A DNA stretch of 64,000 bases from an uncultured Clostridia bacterium (GTDB lineage: Bacteria > Bacillota > Clostridia > Christensenellales > UBA1242): NCBI GenBank assembly GCA_934772445.1, contig CAKVMJ010000002.1, positions 10,407 to 74,406 on the forward strand, read 5' to 3'. Made by a program: the position numbers and the translations under genes. Positions 26,459-36,582 of this stretch are shown here, piece by piece. The notes beneath the pieces were generated by a model. It had not been told where the DNA came from. It saw only the letters and a program-made list of their open reading frames with translations, and made no database searches. Each line of letters starts with the position of its first letter. Positions within the stretch are counted from its first letter, which is position 1.

Positions 26459-27388
26459 ATGAATAAATATATAGATAAGGAAACTTCAAAGAAAGTTGAT
26501 GCAATCACAAATGATGCTTTTGCAAACGATCTTGTTGAAAAGATTAAAGATTTTAATTCAAAGTTTGATACAAGTGTTGGAAATGTTCCTAAAAACGAGC
26601 TTGATTTAGATAGGCTTGAAGATATTGTTATAGATGATAATAAAATTGCAAAACAAGTTGAGGAAGAATTATTTGATTATAAGAAATCTGGAATAGATAA
26701 AATCAATAATCAAACTAAATTAAAAGAAGAAGAGTTAAACTTAAATAAAGAGAGTTTAAAAAATTCATATAATAGTTCAAAAGAAAAAATAGAAGAGAAT
26801 TATGCAAATGCAAGGCAAAGAACGAGTGATGAGGCATTGAAAAGGGGTATTAGTAGAAGTAGTATTGTTATAAACCAGCTAGATGCTTTTAATAGAGAGG
26901 AATTGGATTTATATAATAAGTTAGATGAAGAACTAACATCAAAGATAAATCAAGTAGATTTCGAATTAAATGCTTTGCAAACTCAGCAAGATTTAGCACT
27001 TAGCGAGTTTGATATTGCTTATGCAGTTAAATTAAATTCAAAGATAAATTCTTTAAAACAAGGATTAATAGATAAACAAAACGAGGTTTTGAAATATAAT
27101 AATCAAATTGCAGAAAAGGAAGCCCAATATAAATTGAAATACGAACAATTAGAACAAGATTTAAGAAACGAGGCTTGGGATAAAGAAAAGGATTTAATAA
27201 ATCTTGCAAGTAAGTATGGAGTAAAAGCAGTTGAAAAATATAAACAAACTAAAATATATAATATGGTAGATGAATATTTGGCATCACTTTCAAAAGAAGA
27301 AGCGAAAAAGATTTTAGAAAATAATGAAGAGGTTAGAAACTATTTAACTTCCACAAACTTAAATGCTCTGTTAAATAAATATAAGTAA
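26459..27388 (+). CDS. Coiled-coil protein, candidate internal ejection protein
   Basis: The start at ATG 26459 is chosen for its GAGGAGA site; an in-frame ATG 30 bp upstream has none. The 309-residue protein is almost wholly helical with long heptad coiled coils. Midway is the motif YANARQRTSDEALKRGISRS, like the ARRGLxRSS motif seen in ejected internal proteins of short-tailed phages. Such proteins lengthen the DNA channel into the target cell. The C-terminus (KYGVKAVEKYKQTKIYNMVD) is also helical. The assignment rests on composition, position and the motif. Confidence 0.55.
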   Translation: MNKYIDKETSKKVDAITNDAFANDLVEKIKDFNSKFDTSVGNVPKNELDLDRLEDIVIDDNKIAKQVEEELFDYKKSGIDKINNQTKLKEEELNLNKESLKNSYNSSKEKIEENYANARQRTSDEALKRGISRSSIVINQLDAFNREELDLYNKLDEELTSKINQVDFELNALQTQQDLALSEFDIAYAVKLNSKINSLKQGLIDKQNEVLKYNNQIAEKEAQYKLKYEQLEQDLRNEAWDKEKDLINLASKYGVKAVEKYKQTKIYNMVDEYLASLSKEEAKKILENNEEVRNYLTSTNLNALLNKYK

Positions 27389-27403
27389 ATTTAAGGGGGA
27401 AAT

Positions 27404-27649
27404 ATGTGGGAAGAAATATTTAATCTCGCAATAAATAATGGATTATGGTCAGTTTTGTTTTTAATATTGTTGGTTTATGTTTTAAAAGATAGTAAGGCAA
27501 GAGAATTAAAATACCAGCAAACTATCACCACATTAGCAGATAGCTTAGAGATAATTCAAGATGTTAAGGAAGATGTACAAGAAATAAAAAGCAAGTTGTT
27601 AAATTCAGATTTGTCTAATCCTAAAAAGGAAGATAAAGATGAAAAATAA
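27404..27649 (+). CDS. BhlA/UviB-family holin-like protein
   Basis: The 81-residue protein has an N-terminal helix (NGLWSVLFLILLVYVL), a KDSKARE turn and a charged helix containing QDVKEDVQEIKSKL. This is the standard pattern of BhlA/UviB (holin/bacteriocin-associated) proteins. They permeabilise the membrane or regulate release of particles. The gene overlaps the next holin gene by 11 bp. AAGGGGGAA site. Confidence 0.8.
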   Translation: MWEEIFNLAINNGLWSVLFLILLVYVLKDSKARELKYQQTITTLADSLEIIQDVKEDVQEIKSKLLNSDLSNPKKEDKDEK

Positions 27650-28022
27650 CTTTTCTTCGTATGCATTTTGGGTTGCAGTTACTGGTGCTATAGTAGTTTT
27701 TTTGCAAAACTTAGGCAAAGTGGTTGGTTTCAACTTTAATTCTTCAGCATTTGAAAGCATTGTATTATCTTTTTGCGGAATTTTGGTAGTTTTGGGCGTT
27801 TTAAACCAAAATAAAGATGAAAACTCAGATTTAAAAGAAGATGAACCAAATTTAAAGGATAGTTCGAATGAAAATGAAGAATTATCTAAAGAAATAAAGG
27901 AAGAAAATGAGGAAAATATAGCCAAAACTAATAATGAAAACATAGAGAATAATGAAAATGATATAAAAAATGAAACAAGTGATGAGATTAATAAAATAGA
28001 CCATAAAAACGAAAAAGACTAG
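27639..28022 (+). CDS. Phage holin (phi-LC3 type) with long acidic tail
   Basis: Residues of about 5-55 carry two membrane helices with the pattern FSSYAFWVAVTGAIVVFLQN then IVLSFCGILVVLGVLNQ, as in phage_holin_1 proteins. The remaining 70 residues are an unusual Glu/Asn/Lys-rich low-complexity tail. Together with the BhlA-like neighbour it forms a two-protein lysis module. No endolysin is encoded in the cluster; this is the last gene before the terminator. Confidence 0.75.
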   Translation: MKNNFSSYAFWVAVTGAIVVFLQNLGKVVGFNFNSSAFESIVLSFCGILVVLGVLNQNKDENSDLKEDEPNLKDSSNENEELSKEIKEENEENIAKTNNENIENNENDIKNETSDEINKIDHKNEKD

Positions 28023-28043
28023 ATTAAATTCTAGTCTTTTTTG
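28012..28043 (+). terminator. Terminator of the virion operon
   Basis: AAAGACTAGA (28014-28023) pairs with TCTAGTCTTT (28030-28039), followed by TTTTT. The holin stop codon lies inside the stem. It is the only strong terminator found between 16.9 and 28 kb, so the virion genes appear to be one transcript. Confidence 0.85.
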
Positions 28044-28334
28044 CTTTTTAGATAGATATATAACTAAATCAAAACTGAAATTAAATCTTATGTGCAATTC
28101 TCGAATTATCTATGTAATTTAAAAAGGTATGCTTATATATTCTTAGGTATAGGTAGTAATAGAATAAATAAATCTATTACACCATAAAATTCAATAAAAT
28201 GGCTTTAAATTAGGTAATAAAGCAAAAAATATAATAATTTTTTTAATAAGTTAGATAAAAATATTATTAAGTTAAGAGAATTATGGCAAATTTTGTTTAA
28301 TTTAAAAATTTAGATGTTTTTATATAAAATACAC
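28044..28334. other. AT-rich intergenic sequence, no gene seen
   Basis: No open frame with a ribosome site, no tRNA or direct repeat that could be a phage attachment site was found by eye between the virion terminator and the RNase J promoter. Confidence 0.5.
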
Positions 28335-28363
28335 TTGAAATTTATTTTATTTTATGATATACT
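28335..28363 (+). promoter_or_regulatory. Promoter of the RNase J gene
   Basis: TTGAAA (28335-28340), 17 bp, TATACT (28358-28363). Transcription would start near 28370, leaving a leader of about 255 nt before the coding region. The leader has small hairpins such as TTTCTA...TAGAAA (about 28480-28496) but no known riboswitch that I can recognise. Confidence 0.6.
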
Positions 28364-28624
28364 CTCATCAGATTTTTAAATGGTATGCTTTTGGGCAATC
28401 ATTAATTGAATAAAGGATAATTAAAAAGTTTGAGATTTTGTGCTTTTCAAATTTTTTGGAAGATTATCGAGCTTAATTTTCTATTTTAGCTAGAAATTGG
28501 TTTTGTTTTATTTTGGTGATTATTTTGGATAATACAAAAGTTTTTAGCAATATTTAATAGAAATTAATATATTATTTAAAACATTTAAAAATAAATAAAA
28601 ATATTTACATAAAGGGAGAAATAT

Positions 28625-30292
28625 ATGAAAAATACTCAACCAGCGTTGAAGTTGTCTTTTTTGGGTGGTGTTGGCGAAGTTGGAAAAAATATGCTAGCCG
28701 TTGAATATAAAGATGACATAATTATTATTGATGCCGGTGTTGCATTTCCTAGCGATGATATGCCCGGTGTTGATTTATTAATTCCAGATTTTGCTTATAT
28801 TCAAGCAAATAAACATAGAGTTAAGGGAGTTTTCGTAACTCATGGTCACGAGGACCATATTGGCGCAATCCCTTATCTTATGCAAGAAATTGATGCTCCA
28901 ATTTATGCAAGCAAACTAACTGCTGCTTTGCTTGAGAATAAATTTAGAGAACATAAAAATGTTAGATGCAAAGTTAATGTAGTTAAACCAAAACAATCTA
29001 TTAAATGCGGAGCATTCTCCGTTGAATTTGTTAAAGTTACTCATTCAATCACAGGTTCTTTTGCCTTGGTTATAACCACTCCAGTTGGTGTTTGGTTTCA
29101 TACAGGCGATTTTAAAATGGATTTCACTCCAATTGATGATGAACCAATGGATTTAGTAAGATTAGCAGAAATTAGTAAAAAAGGAGTGTTGCTTCTAACA
29201 GCGGATTCCACAAATGCTGAGCGTTCTGGATATAGTATGAGTGAAAAGAGAGTTGGTCAAACATTAGATGCTCTATTCGCTCAGAACAAACAAAAGAGAA
29301 TTATTATTGCAACATTTGCTTCAAACATCCATAGAATCCAACAAATCTTGGATATTTGCGAAAAATATGGAAGAAAAGTGTTATTCTCGGGAAGAAGTAT
29401 GTTAAACAACTGTGAAACAGCTTCTAAAATCGGCGAACTTAAGTTTAATAAAGAAAATATTGCTGATGTTTCAAAAGTGGATAAATACGATGATGATAAA
29501 ATGTGCATTATCTGTACTGGTAGCCAAGGTGAACCGGGAAGTGCGTTATCTAGAATGGCAGCTGGTGAATTTCCTAAAATTGAAATCACTAATAACGATT
29601 ATGTTATCTTCAGTGCTTCTTCAATCCCAGGTAACGAAACTGAGATAAACACAGTTATTAACCAACTTTACAAGAAAGGCGCTAAAGTAATTTACGAGAG
29701 CTTGGCAGAAGTTCATGTATCTGGTCACGCTTACCAAGAAGAATTAAAAATTATTCATAGCATATTGAAACCTAAGTATTTTATTCCAGTTCACGGTGAA
29801 TACAGACACTTAATGGCTCACGCAAACCTTGCAATGGATTTAGGTATGCCAAAACGCCATATTCATATTCCAGATTTAGGCGAAAGCATTACAATCACTC
29901 AAAATTCTATTAGAAAAACTGGTACAGTTCCAGCAGGTATTAAACTTATTGATGGTTTGGATATTAGTGATGCAGGCGGTGTTGTTCAAAGAGATAGAAT
30001 GCAACTTGCCACAGAAGGTTTGTGCGTTGTATTGCTAACAATCTCTGCGCGTTCTGCTGTTTTAACAAGCAAACCAGAGATTATTACTAGAGGTTTCTTA
30101 TATGGAAAAGATAACTCTCAAACAATTGAAGAAGCAAAAGATTTGCTTATAAACACAATTATTAGCGTTAATTTCAAAACTCAAGATTGGAATTTTATAA
30201 AAGATAACATTAAGAAAACTTTAACCACATTCTTCTTCAAGAAATTTAAGAGAAAACCAATGATAATTCCAATTATTATTGAAACTGCTTAA
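28625..30292 (+). CDS. rnjA: Ribonuclease J
   Basis: The 555-residue protein is a metallo-beta-lactamase/beta-CASP nuclease. The motif THGHEDHIGA (residues 76-85) supplies metal ligands. THSITGSF, FHTGDFKMD, the beta-CASP block and a late VHVSGHA plus PVHGEYRHL follow in family order. Length equals that of RNase J1/J2. It degrades and matures RNA as a 5'-to-3' exonuclease and endonuclease, central to mRNA turnover in Firmicutes. It is a monocistronic gene with its own promoter and terminator. It is the first clear core gene right of the virion cluster. Confidence 0.95.
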   Translation: MKNTQPALKLSFLGGVGEVGKNMLAVEYKDDIIIIDAGVAFPSDDMPGVDLLIPDFAYIQANKHRVKGVFVTHGHEDHIGAIPYLMQEIDAPIYASKLTAALLENKFREHKNVRCKVNVVKPKQSIKCGAFSVEFVKVTHSITGSFALVITTPVGVWFHTGDFKMDFTPIDDEPMDLVRLAEISKKGVLLLTADSTNAERSGYSMSEKRVGQTLDALFAQNKQKRIIIATFASNIHRIQQILDICEKYGRKVLFSGRSMLNNCETASKIGELKFNKENIADVSKVDKYDDDKMCIICTGSQGEPGSALSRMAAGEFPKIEITNNDYVIFSASSIPGNETEINTVINQLYKKGAKVIYESLAEVHVSGHAYQEELKIIHSILKPKYFIPVHGEYRHLMAHANLAMDLGMPKRHIHIPDLGESITITQNSIRKTGTVPAGIKLIDGLDISDAGGVVQRDRMQLATEGLCVVLLTISARSAVLTSKPEIITRGFLYGKDNSQTIEEAKDLLINTIISVNFKTQDWNFIKDNIKKTLTTFFFKKFKRKPMIIPIIIETA

Positions 30293-30299
30293 AAGAAAA

Positions 30300-30338
30300 A
30301 ATAAACTCCTAAATAATGCTTTTAGGAGTTTTTATTTT
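30300..30338 (+). terminator. Terminator after RNase J
   Basis: AAACTCCTAAA pairs with TTTTAGGAGTTT around a six-base loop, followed by a T run. Confidence 0.85.
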
Positions 30339-30347
30339 AATTAAAAC

Positions 30348-30376
30348 TTGCAAAATTTGCATTGTTAAGATATAAT
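30348..30376 (+). promoter_or_regulatory. Promoter of the trmR-trhP operon
   Basis: TTGCAA (30348-30353), 17 bp, TATAAT (30371-30376), about 24 bp before the TTG start codon. Confidence 0.7.
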
Positions 30377-30399
30377 AAATACATTAAGAGGAAAAGATT

Positions 30400-30984
30400 T
30401 TGGGAATTTTAGAAGAAATATATGCGTATGCTAAAGAAAATCATGTTCCGATTGTTAGAGATATAACTAAAGATTATTTGATTGAAGAGGTGAAACATTC
30501 AAAACCAAATAGTATTTTAGAGATTGGTACGGCAATTGGATATTCTGGAAGTTTGATGCTATTAAACTCAAACGCAAAATTAGTAACATTAGAAAAAAAC
30601 GAAACCAGTTTTGAAATTGCTAAATCCAATTTTGAAAAGCTTGGTTTAACTGATAGGGTTGAACAAATATTGGGTGATGCAATGGAAACCTTGCAAGAAT
30701 TAGTGAAACAGGGAAGAACTTTTGATTTTATCTTTTTAGATGGACCTAAAGGACAATATTTTAGGTATTTGCAAATTATAAAGCACCTTGTGAAAAGTGG
30801 TTCTGTGATATTTGCAGATAATGTTGAATATTTCGGTATGGTTAAATCTAATGTTTACCCTCATAGAAAGAAAACAATAGTTGTTTCATTGCAAAACTAT
30901 TTAAACGAAGTGGAAAATAGCCCATCGTTTGAAACTAAGGTTTATGATATAGATGATGGATTTTCTATAACTAAAGTCAAATAA
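30400..30984 (+). CDS. trmR: tRNA 5-hydroxyuridine methyltransferase, TrmR (YrrM-like)
   Basis: The 194-residue class I SAM methyltransferase has motif I SILEIGTAIGYSGSLML, the acidic motif II end TLEKNE, and the FDFIFLDGPKGQY and VIFADNV blocks of the O-methyltransferase-3 family. It is followed by a U32 peptidase-family gene. That is the same order as yrrM-yrrN-yrrO in Bacillus, where these genes make 5-methoxyuridine at the wobble base of tRNA. Start TTG with AGAGGA. A generic O-methyltransferase is the alternative, but context favours TrmR. Confidence 0.85.
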   Translation: MGILEEIYAYAKENHVPIVRDITKDYLIEEVKHSKPNSILEIGTAIGYSGSLMLLNSNAKLVTLEKNETSFEIAKSNFEKLGLTDRVEQILGDAMETLQELVKQGRTFDFIFLDGPKGQYFRYLQIIKHLVKSGSVIFADNVEYFGMVKSNVYPHRKKTIVVSLQNYLNEVENSPSFETKVYDIDDGFSITKVK

Positions 30985-31001
30985 ATATAAAGGAGAAAAA
31001 T

Positions 31002-32210
31002 ATGTTAGAATTATTATCGCCAGCTGGAAGTATGGATAAATTAAAAACTGCATTTTATTTTGGTGCTGATGCTTGTTATTTTGCTGGTAAAAAATTTGGA
31101 TTGAGAGCTTTTGCAGATAACTTTGATGATGATGAGTTAAAAGAAAGTGTTGATTATGCTCATTCACTTGGAAAGAAATGTTATATAACTGTGAATATTC
31201 TAGCGCATAATGGAGATTTTGATGGATTAAAAGAATATTTGCAATACCTTGAAAAAATTAAGGTTGATGCAATAATTGTTAGTGATATTGGTATTATGTC
31301 TTATGCAAAACAATATGCACCATCTCTTCCTATTCATATTTCCACTCAAGCAAATATTACAAATAAATATTCTGCTATGGAATTTGTTAAGATGGGTGCT
31401 TCAAGATTAATCCTAGCTAGAGAACTTTCAATAAATGAAATAAAAGAGATTAGGGAAGCAGTTCCTAAAGATGTTGAGATTGAATGTTTTGTTCACGGTG
31501 CTATGTGTATTTCATATTCTGGTAGATGTTTGCTATCTAATTATTTGTCTGGTAGAGATAGTAATAGGGGTGCTTGTATTCAAGCTTGCAGATTTGAATA
31601 TTGTATCACAGAGAAGAGTAGGCACGAAGGCGAGCAATATGAAATTCAAGAAGATAATCGCGGAACATATATTTTAAATAGCAAAGACCTTTGTATGATA
31701 AAACATCTTAAAGAGATGGTTGATGCTGGTATTACAAGTTTTAAAATTGAAGGAAGAATGAAAAGTCCATATTATGTTGCCACTGTAACAAATGCTTATA
31801 GAAGAGCAATTGATGCCATAACTAAAAATAAAGATGTAAACCTAGATGAGCTAGAACAAGAATTGCAAAAGGCTAGCCATAGAAGATATACCACTGGTTT
31901 TTATTTTGGAGCAAAAGATAAAGAATGTATTGAATCAAGTATGCCAGTTCAAACTCACGAATTTATGGCTGTTGTGTTAGAAAATTCAAATGATGGTTAT
32001 GCTTTGATTGAGCAAAGAAATAGATTTAAAGTTGGGGAAACTTTAGAAGTGTTATCTCCATCTGAAAACTTTAATAAGCAAATTGAAATAACAGAAATGT
32101 TAAATGAAAATGGCGAACAAGTTTTAGATGCAAGTTTGGTTCAACAAAAACTAAGATTAAAAACTTCATTAAATCTAAATGCTGGCGATATTTTAAGAAA
32201 GAAAATTTAA
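31002..32210 (+). CDS. trhP: U32-family tRNA hydroxylation protein, TrhP (YrrO-like)
   Basis: The 402-residue protein is annotated in databases as peptidase U32. It has LLSPAGSMDKLKTAFYFGAD at the start, the CFVHGAMCISYSGRCLLS block and GACIQACRFEYC; these cysteines likely hold an iron-sulfur cluster. It then has FKIEGRMKSPYYVATV and a C-terminal beta-barrel. In Bacillus the equivalent proteins hydroxylate uridine 34 of tRNA, using prephenate-derived chemistry, and feed TrmR. No protease function is expected. Spacing to trmR is 17 bp, with AAGGAG. Confidence 0.85.
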   Translation: MLELLSPAGSMDKLKTAFYFGADACYFAGKKFGLRAFADNFDDDELKESVDYAHSLGKKCYITVNILAHNGDFDGLKEYLQYLEKIKVDAIIVSDIGIMSYAKQYAPSLPIHISTQANITNKYSAMEFVKMGASRLILARELSINEIKEIREAVPKDVEIECFVHGAMCISYSGRCLLSNYLSGRDSNRGACIQACRFEYCITEKSRHEGEQYEIQEDNRGTYILNSKDLCMIKHLKEMVDAGITSFKIEGRMKSPYYVATVTNAYRRAIDAITKNKDVNLDELEQELQKASHRRYTTGFYFGAKDKECIESSMPVQTHEFMAVVLENSNDGYALIEQRNRFKVGETLEVLSPSENFNKQIEITEMLNENGEQVLDASLVQQKLRLKTSLNLNAGDILRKKI

Positions 32211-32231
32211 TTTTACTATAATAATTAAAAA

Positions 32232-32275
32232 CAAAAAAGAAGCAATATTATAAATTTATATTGCCTCTTTTTTTA
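32232..32275. terminator. Bidirectional terminator between trhP and groEL
   Basis: AAAAAGAAGCAATAT pairs with ATATTGCCTCTTTTT (small mismatch) between the two converging genes. Confidence 0.75.
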
Positions 32276-33859
<1,584 letters not shown>

Positions 33860-33869
33860 TCATTTCTCC

Positions 33870-34151
33870 TTATTCAATAATTGCTAAAATATCTGATTGT
33901 TTTATTAAAATAAATTCTTCTCCATCAATGTTAAATTCATTGCCTGCATATTTATTGTATAAAACATTATCTCCAACCTTAACTTTGAAATCTATCTCTT
34001 CGCCATTTAATTTTCCACCAGTGCCAATCTCCATAACTTTTGCAAGTATGGGTTTTGCTTGAGCAGTGTCTGGTAAAATAATATTTGTTTTTTCTCGTTG
34101 CTCTTTAATTTGTTTTAAAACAACTCTATCAAATAATGGGGTAATCTTCAT
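33870..34151 (-). CDS. groES: Co-chaperonin GroES
   Basis: The 93-residue protein has the standard start KITPLFDRVVLKQIKEQREK, the mobile loop in TNIILPDTAQAKPILAKV, and the roof/barrel segment VGDNVLYNKYAGNEFNIDGE. It caps GroEL. AAAGGAGAT precedes the ATG. First gene of the groES-groEL operon. Confidence 0.96.
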   Translation of the reverse strand: MKITPLFDRVVLKQIKEQREKTNIILPDTAQAKPILAKVMEIGTGGKLNGEEIDFKVKVGDNVLYNKYAGNEFNIDGEEFILIKQSDILAIIE

Positions 34152-34232
34152 ATTTATCTCCTTTTAAATTTTTAGACAAAAATTCCTCTATTTATGATTT
34201 ATTTCCAAAAATTCTTGCCTTAAACCTATGCT

Positions 34233-34262
34233 ATTATATATCTATGATTTAAGTATTTTCAA
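34233..34262 (-). promoter_or_regulatory. groES promoter, no CIRCE element visible
   Basis: On the minus strand TTGAAA (34262-34257), 18 bp, TATAAT (34238-34233). The expected CIRCE repeat (TTAGCACTC-N9-GAGTGCTAA) is not present in the upstream region or leader, so HrcA control is not supported. Confidence 0.6.
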
Positions 34263-34332
34263 TTTGAACTGACATTTAAAAATCATAATTTGCCAAGTTT
34301 TAAAATATCTTATTTTAATAGGAGATAGAATA

Positions 34333-35142
34333 ATGAAAGAACAGTATGCAGATGGAGTGAAAATAATAAAGAGAAAAAGAAAATTTAAGGTTTTTGGAAT
34401 TTTAATGATAGCACTAAGCTGTATTTTAGTTGTTTGCTCATTAAGTTCAATTTTATCTCGAACTTTAAATTTAGAAAATTTCTCGCTAGTTTCATTTATT
34501 TTCGGACAAAGTGATAATAAAATTGAAAAGCATACTCTTTATGCTGTAACATTAGGCGAGTTTGAAGATAAAAAACAATGCCAAGATGTGGCACTTGGTT
34601 CATCTGTGGCTGGTGCTAGCGGATATGTTTGGAAAAATAAAGATAAAAGTTTTTACGCAATCGGCTCAATATATTTAAGTGAAGATGATGCAAAGAAGGT
34701 GGCTGAGGGGTTAAATAGCAGTGTTTACACAGTTGATGTTAAGCAAATAGAGTTTAAAGAAGTTACATTTGACATAACAAAAAAAGATAAGGATACTATT
34801 TCTTTGTGTGTTTCCGCTTTATCTTATTTAAACGATTTATTTAATAATTTTTCAACCACATCTATGCAATTAGAAAAAGGTGAAATTTCGTATGTGGCAA
34901 GTGCTAGTTTTATAAACGCATATAAAAGCGAAATTAAAACCTATGAAACAAAGTTTGATTTGCTTTTAAAAGAAAATTCAGATGAAACGCTTAAAAAATT
35001 GCTTGCTGGATTTGTTGCAATAGAAACGAGCCTTGATAGTACGGTAAACACTCTTCTATCCAATTTTTCGCCAGTAAGCGACATAAAATATGGTTTAGCG
35101 GATTTTGTTTTTCATTATCACGCACTAATTTTATCAATATAA
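34333..35142 (+). CDS. Single-span membrane protein with SPOR-like domain
   Basis: The 269-residue protein has a basic cytoplasmic N-terminus (KIIKRKRKFK) and a membrane helix (about residues 20-45). A region at about 67-125 (HTLYAVTLGEFEDKKQCQDVA, then YAIGSIYLSEDDAKKVAEGL) has the strand-helix pattern of SPOR domains, which bind denuded septal peptidoglycan. The rest is helical, of unknown function. It lies just before lspA. AGGAGATAG site. The SPOR assignment is by pattern only. Confidence 0.65.
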   Translation: MKEQYADGVKIIKRKRKFKVFGILMIALSCILVVCSLSSILSRTLNLENFSLVSFIFGQSDNKIEKHTLYAVTLGEFEDKKQCQDVALGSSVAGASGYVWKNKDKSFYAIGSIYLSEDDAKKVAEGLNSSVYTVDVKQIEFKEVTFDITKKDKDTISLCVSALSYLNDLFNNFSTTSMQLEKGEISYVASASFINAYKSEIKTYETKFDLLLKENSDETLKKLLAGFVAIETSLDSTVNTLLSNFSPVSDIKYGLADFVFHYHALILSI

Positions 35143-35154
35143 GTTAAAAAGAAT

Positions 35155-35182
35155 TTGTAAATAGTTAAAAATTTGTTATACT
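35155..35182 (+). promoter_or_regulatory. lspA promoter, start point at the ATG
   Basis: TTGTAA (35155-35160), 16 bp, TATACT (35177-35182). The expected start point, 6-8 bases on, coincides with the ATG at 35189, and no Shine-Dalgarno sequence is present, so the transcript may be leaderless. Confidence 0.5.
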
Positions 35183-35188
35183 TACAAT

Positions 35189-35689
35189 ATGAGGAAAATC
35201 AATGTAAAGAGTATTTTAATAAAGGTTGCGATTGTTGTTGGACTTGTGGCAGTGGATTTAATTACAAAAAAACTGGCACAAGTTTATTTGCAGAATAAAG
35301 AAACAATAACACTTATTCCGAATATACTTGAGCTTAGTTTTGTTAAAAACTCAGGTGCTTCTTTTGGTATGATGTCGGATAAAACATTAATTTTAACGAT
35401 TTTTTCAGGCGTTTTTATTGTTGGTATAATTATTTATGATTATTTCTTAGGAGATAATAATAAATTGTATATTTCTGCATTTGTATTAATCTTGGCTGGT
35501 GCAATTGGCAATTTTGTTGAAAGAGTTGGTGTAATGCACGAAGTTACAGATTTTATAGGTATGTTTAATTGGTATGTTTGTAATATAGCGGATATATTTA
35601 TTTGCGTTGGTATTGCATTATATATGTTATATTGCATTTTGGATATTGTTAATAAAAGGAAAACTAAAGATGCTAAAGATAATAGTTGA
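35189..35689 (+). CDS. lspA: Lipoprotein signal peptidase (SPase II)
   Basis: The 166-residue protein has four membrane helices and the conserved boxes: DLITKKLA (first Asp region), FVKNSGASFGM (N-x-G-x-x-F), LILAGAIGNFVERV, and the catalytic aspartates in EVTDFIG and CNIADIFI. It removes signal peptides from diacylated prolipoproteins in the membrane. It overlaps the following rluD gene by 20 bp. Confidence 0.93.
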   Translation: MRKINVKSILIKVAIVVGLVAVDLITKKLAQVYLQNKETITLIPNILELSFVKNSGASFGMMSDKTLILTIFSGVFIVGIIIYDYFLGDNNKLYISAFVLILAGAIGNFVERVGVMHEVTDFIGMFNWYVCNIADIFICVGIALYMLYCILDIVNKRKTKDAKDNS

Positions 35690-36569
35690 AAAAAGTTCGA
35701 GGCTTGATTTGTTGCTTTTGGAAAACATTCCTTCCCACACTCGTTCGTATATAAAAAATATGATAACCGAAGGCAAAGTACTAGTTAACGGAAAAGAAGA
35801 AAAAAAAGCGGGCTTTGAAGTAAAAAAAGGTGATGAAGTTGAATTTGAACTTCTAGAACCAATTCCATTAGAGGCTAAAGCGGAAAATATACCGCTAGAT
35901 ATAGTTTATGAAGATGATGATTTGTTGGTTATAAATAAACCTCAAGGAATGGTGGTTCATCCAGCTGTTAAGAATTATGAAGGTACACTTGTTAATGCGC
36001 TTTTATATCAAGTTAAAGATTTAAGCGGAATAAATGGTGTAATGAGGCCGGGAATTGTTCATAGGCTTGATAAAGATACATCTGGACTTTTGCTTGTTGC
36101 TAAAAACGATTTTGCTCATAATTCTCTATCTAAGCAAATTCAAGAAAAAACTTGTAAAAGATATTATATCGCTTTAGTACAAAATAGAATGAAAGAAAGC
36201 GAAGGCGAGATAAAAACATATATTGGAAGAGATCCAAAAAATAGGCTGAAGATGGCAGTTGTAAAAGATGGTAAGATTGCAGATACATTCTTTAAAGTTT
36301 TGAAAAATTATGTTGGTTATTCGCTTTGTGAATTTGAATTAAAAACTGGTAGAACACATCAAATAAGAGTTCATAGTGCGTATATTAATCACCCAATCGT
36401 GGGAGATAAATTATATAATCCTAATAAATGCAAATTCGATGTTGTGGGTCAGATGCTCCACGCATATAAAATAAAATTTTATCAACCAACCACTAATAAA
36501 CTCTTGGAGTTTGAAGTTCCGTTGCCTGAATATTTTACAAAGATTTTGGAAAGGTTAAAAGAAGAATAG
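35670..36569 (+). CDS. rluD: RluD-family pseudouridine synthase
   Basis: The start is set at ATG 35670 with AAAAGGA before it; an upstream ATG would give an unrelated leader. The 300-residue protein has an S4 RNA-binding domain (SRLDLLLLENIPSHTRSYIK, VNGKEEKKAGFEVKKGDEV) and the catalytic domain with HRLDKDTSGLLLVAKN, where the Asp is the nucleophile. A later segment is GRTHQIRVH. It converts specific uridines of 23S rRNA to pseudouridine. The order lspA-rluD is common in Firmicutes. Confidence 0.92.
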   Translation: MLKIIVEKSSRLDLLLLENIPSHTRSYIKNMITEGKVLVNGKEEKKAGFEVKKGDEVEFELLEPIPLEAKAENIPLDIVYEDDDLLVINKPQGMVVHPAVKNYEGTLVNALLYQVKDLSGINGVMRPGIVHRLDKDTSGLLLVAKNDFAHNSLSKQIQEKTCKRYYIALVQNRMKESEGEIKTYIGRDPKNRLKMAVVKDGKIADTFFKVLKNYVGYSLCEFELKTGRTHQIRVHSAYINHPIVGDKLYNPNKCKFDVVGQMLHAYKIKFYQPTTNKLLEFEVPLPEYFTKILERLKEE

Positions 36570-36582
36570 AGAGGAGAAAAAT

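Noticed and set aside
28044..28334. Phage attachment site or tRNA-based integration scar at the right edge of the virion cluster
   Set aside because: No direct repeat shared with the left edge and no tRNA or integrase was found by eye.
34152..34332. CIRCE operator before groES
   Set aside because: No TTAGCACTC or GAGTGCTAA sequence is present in the gap.
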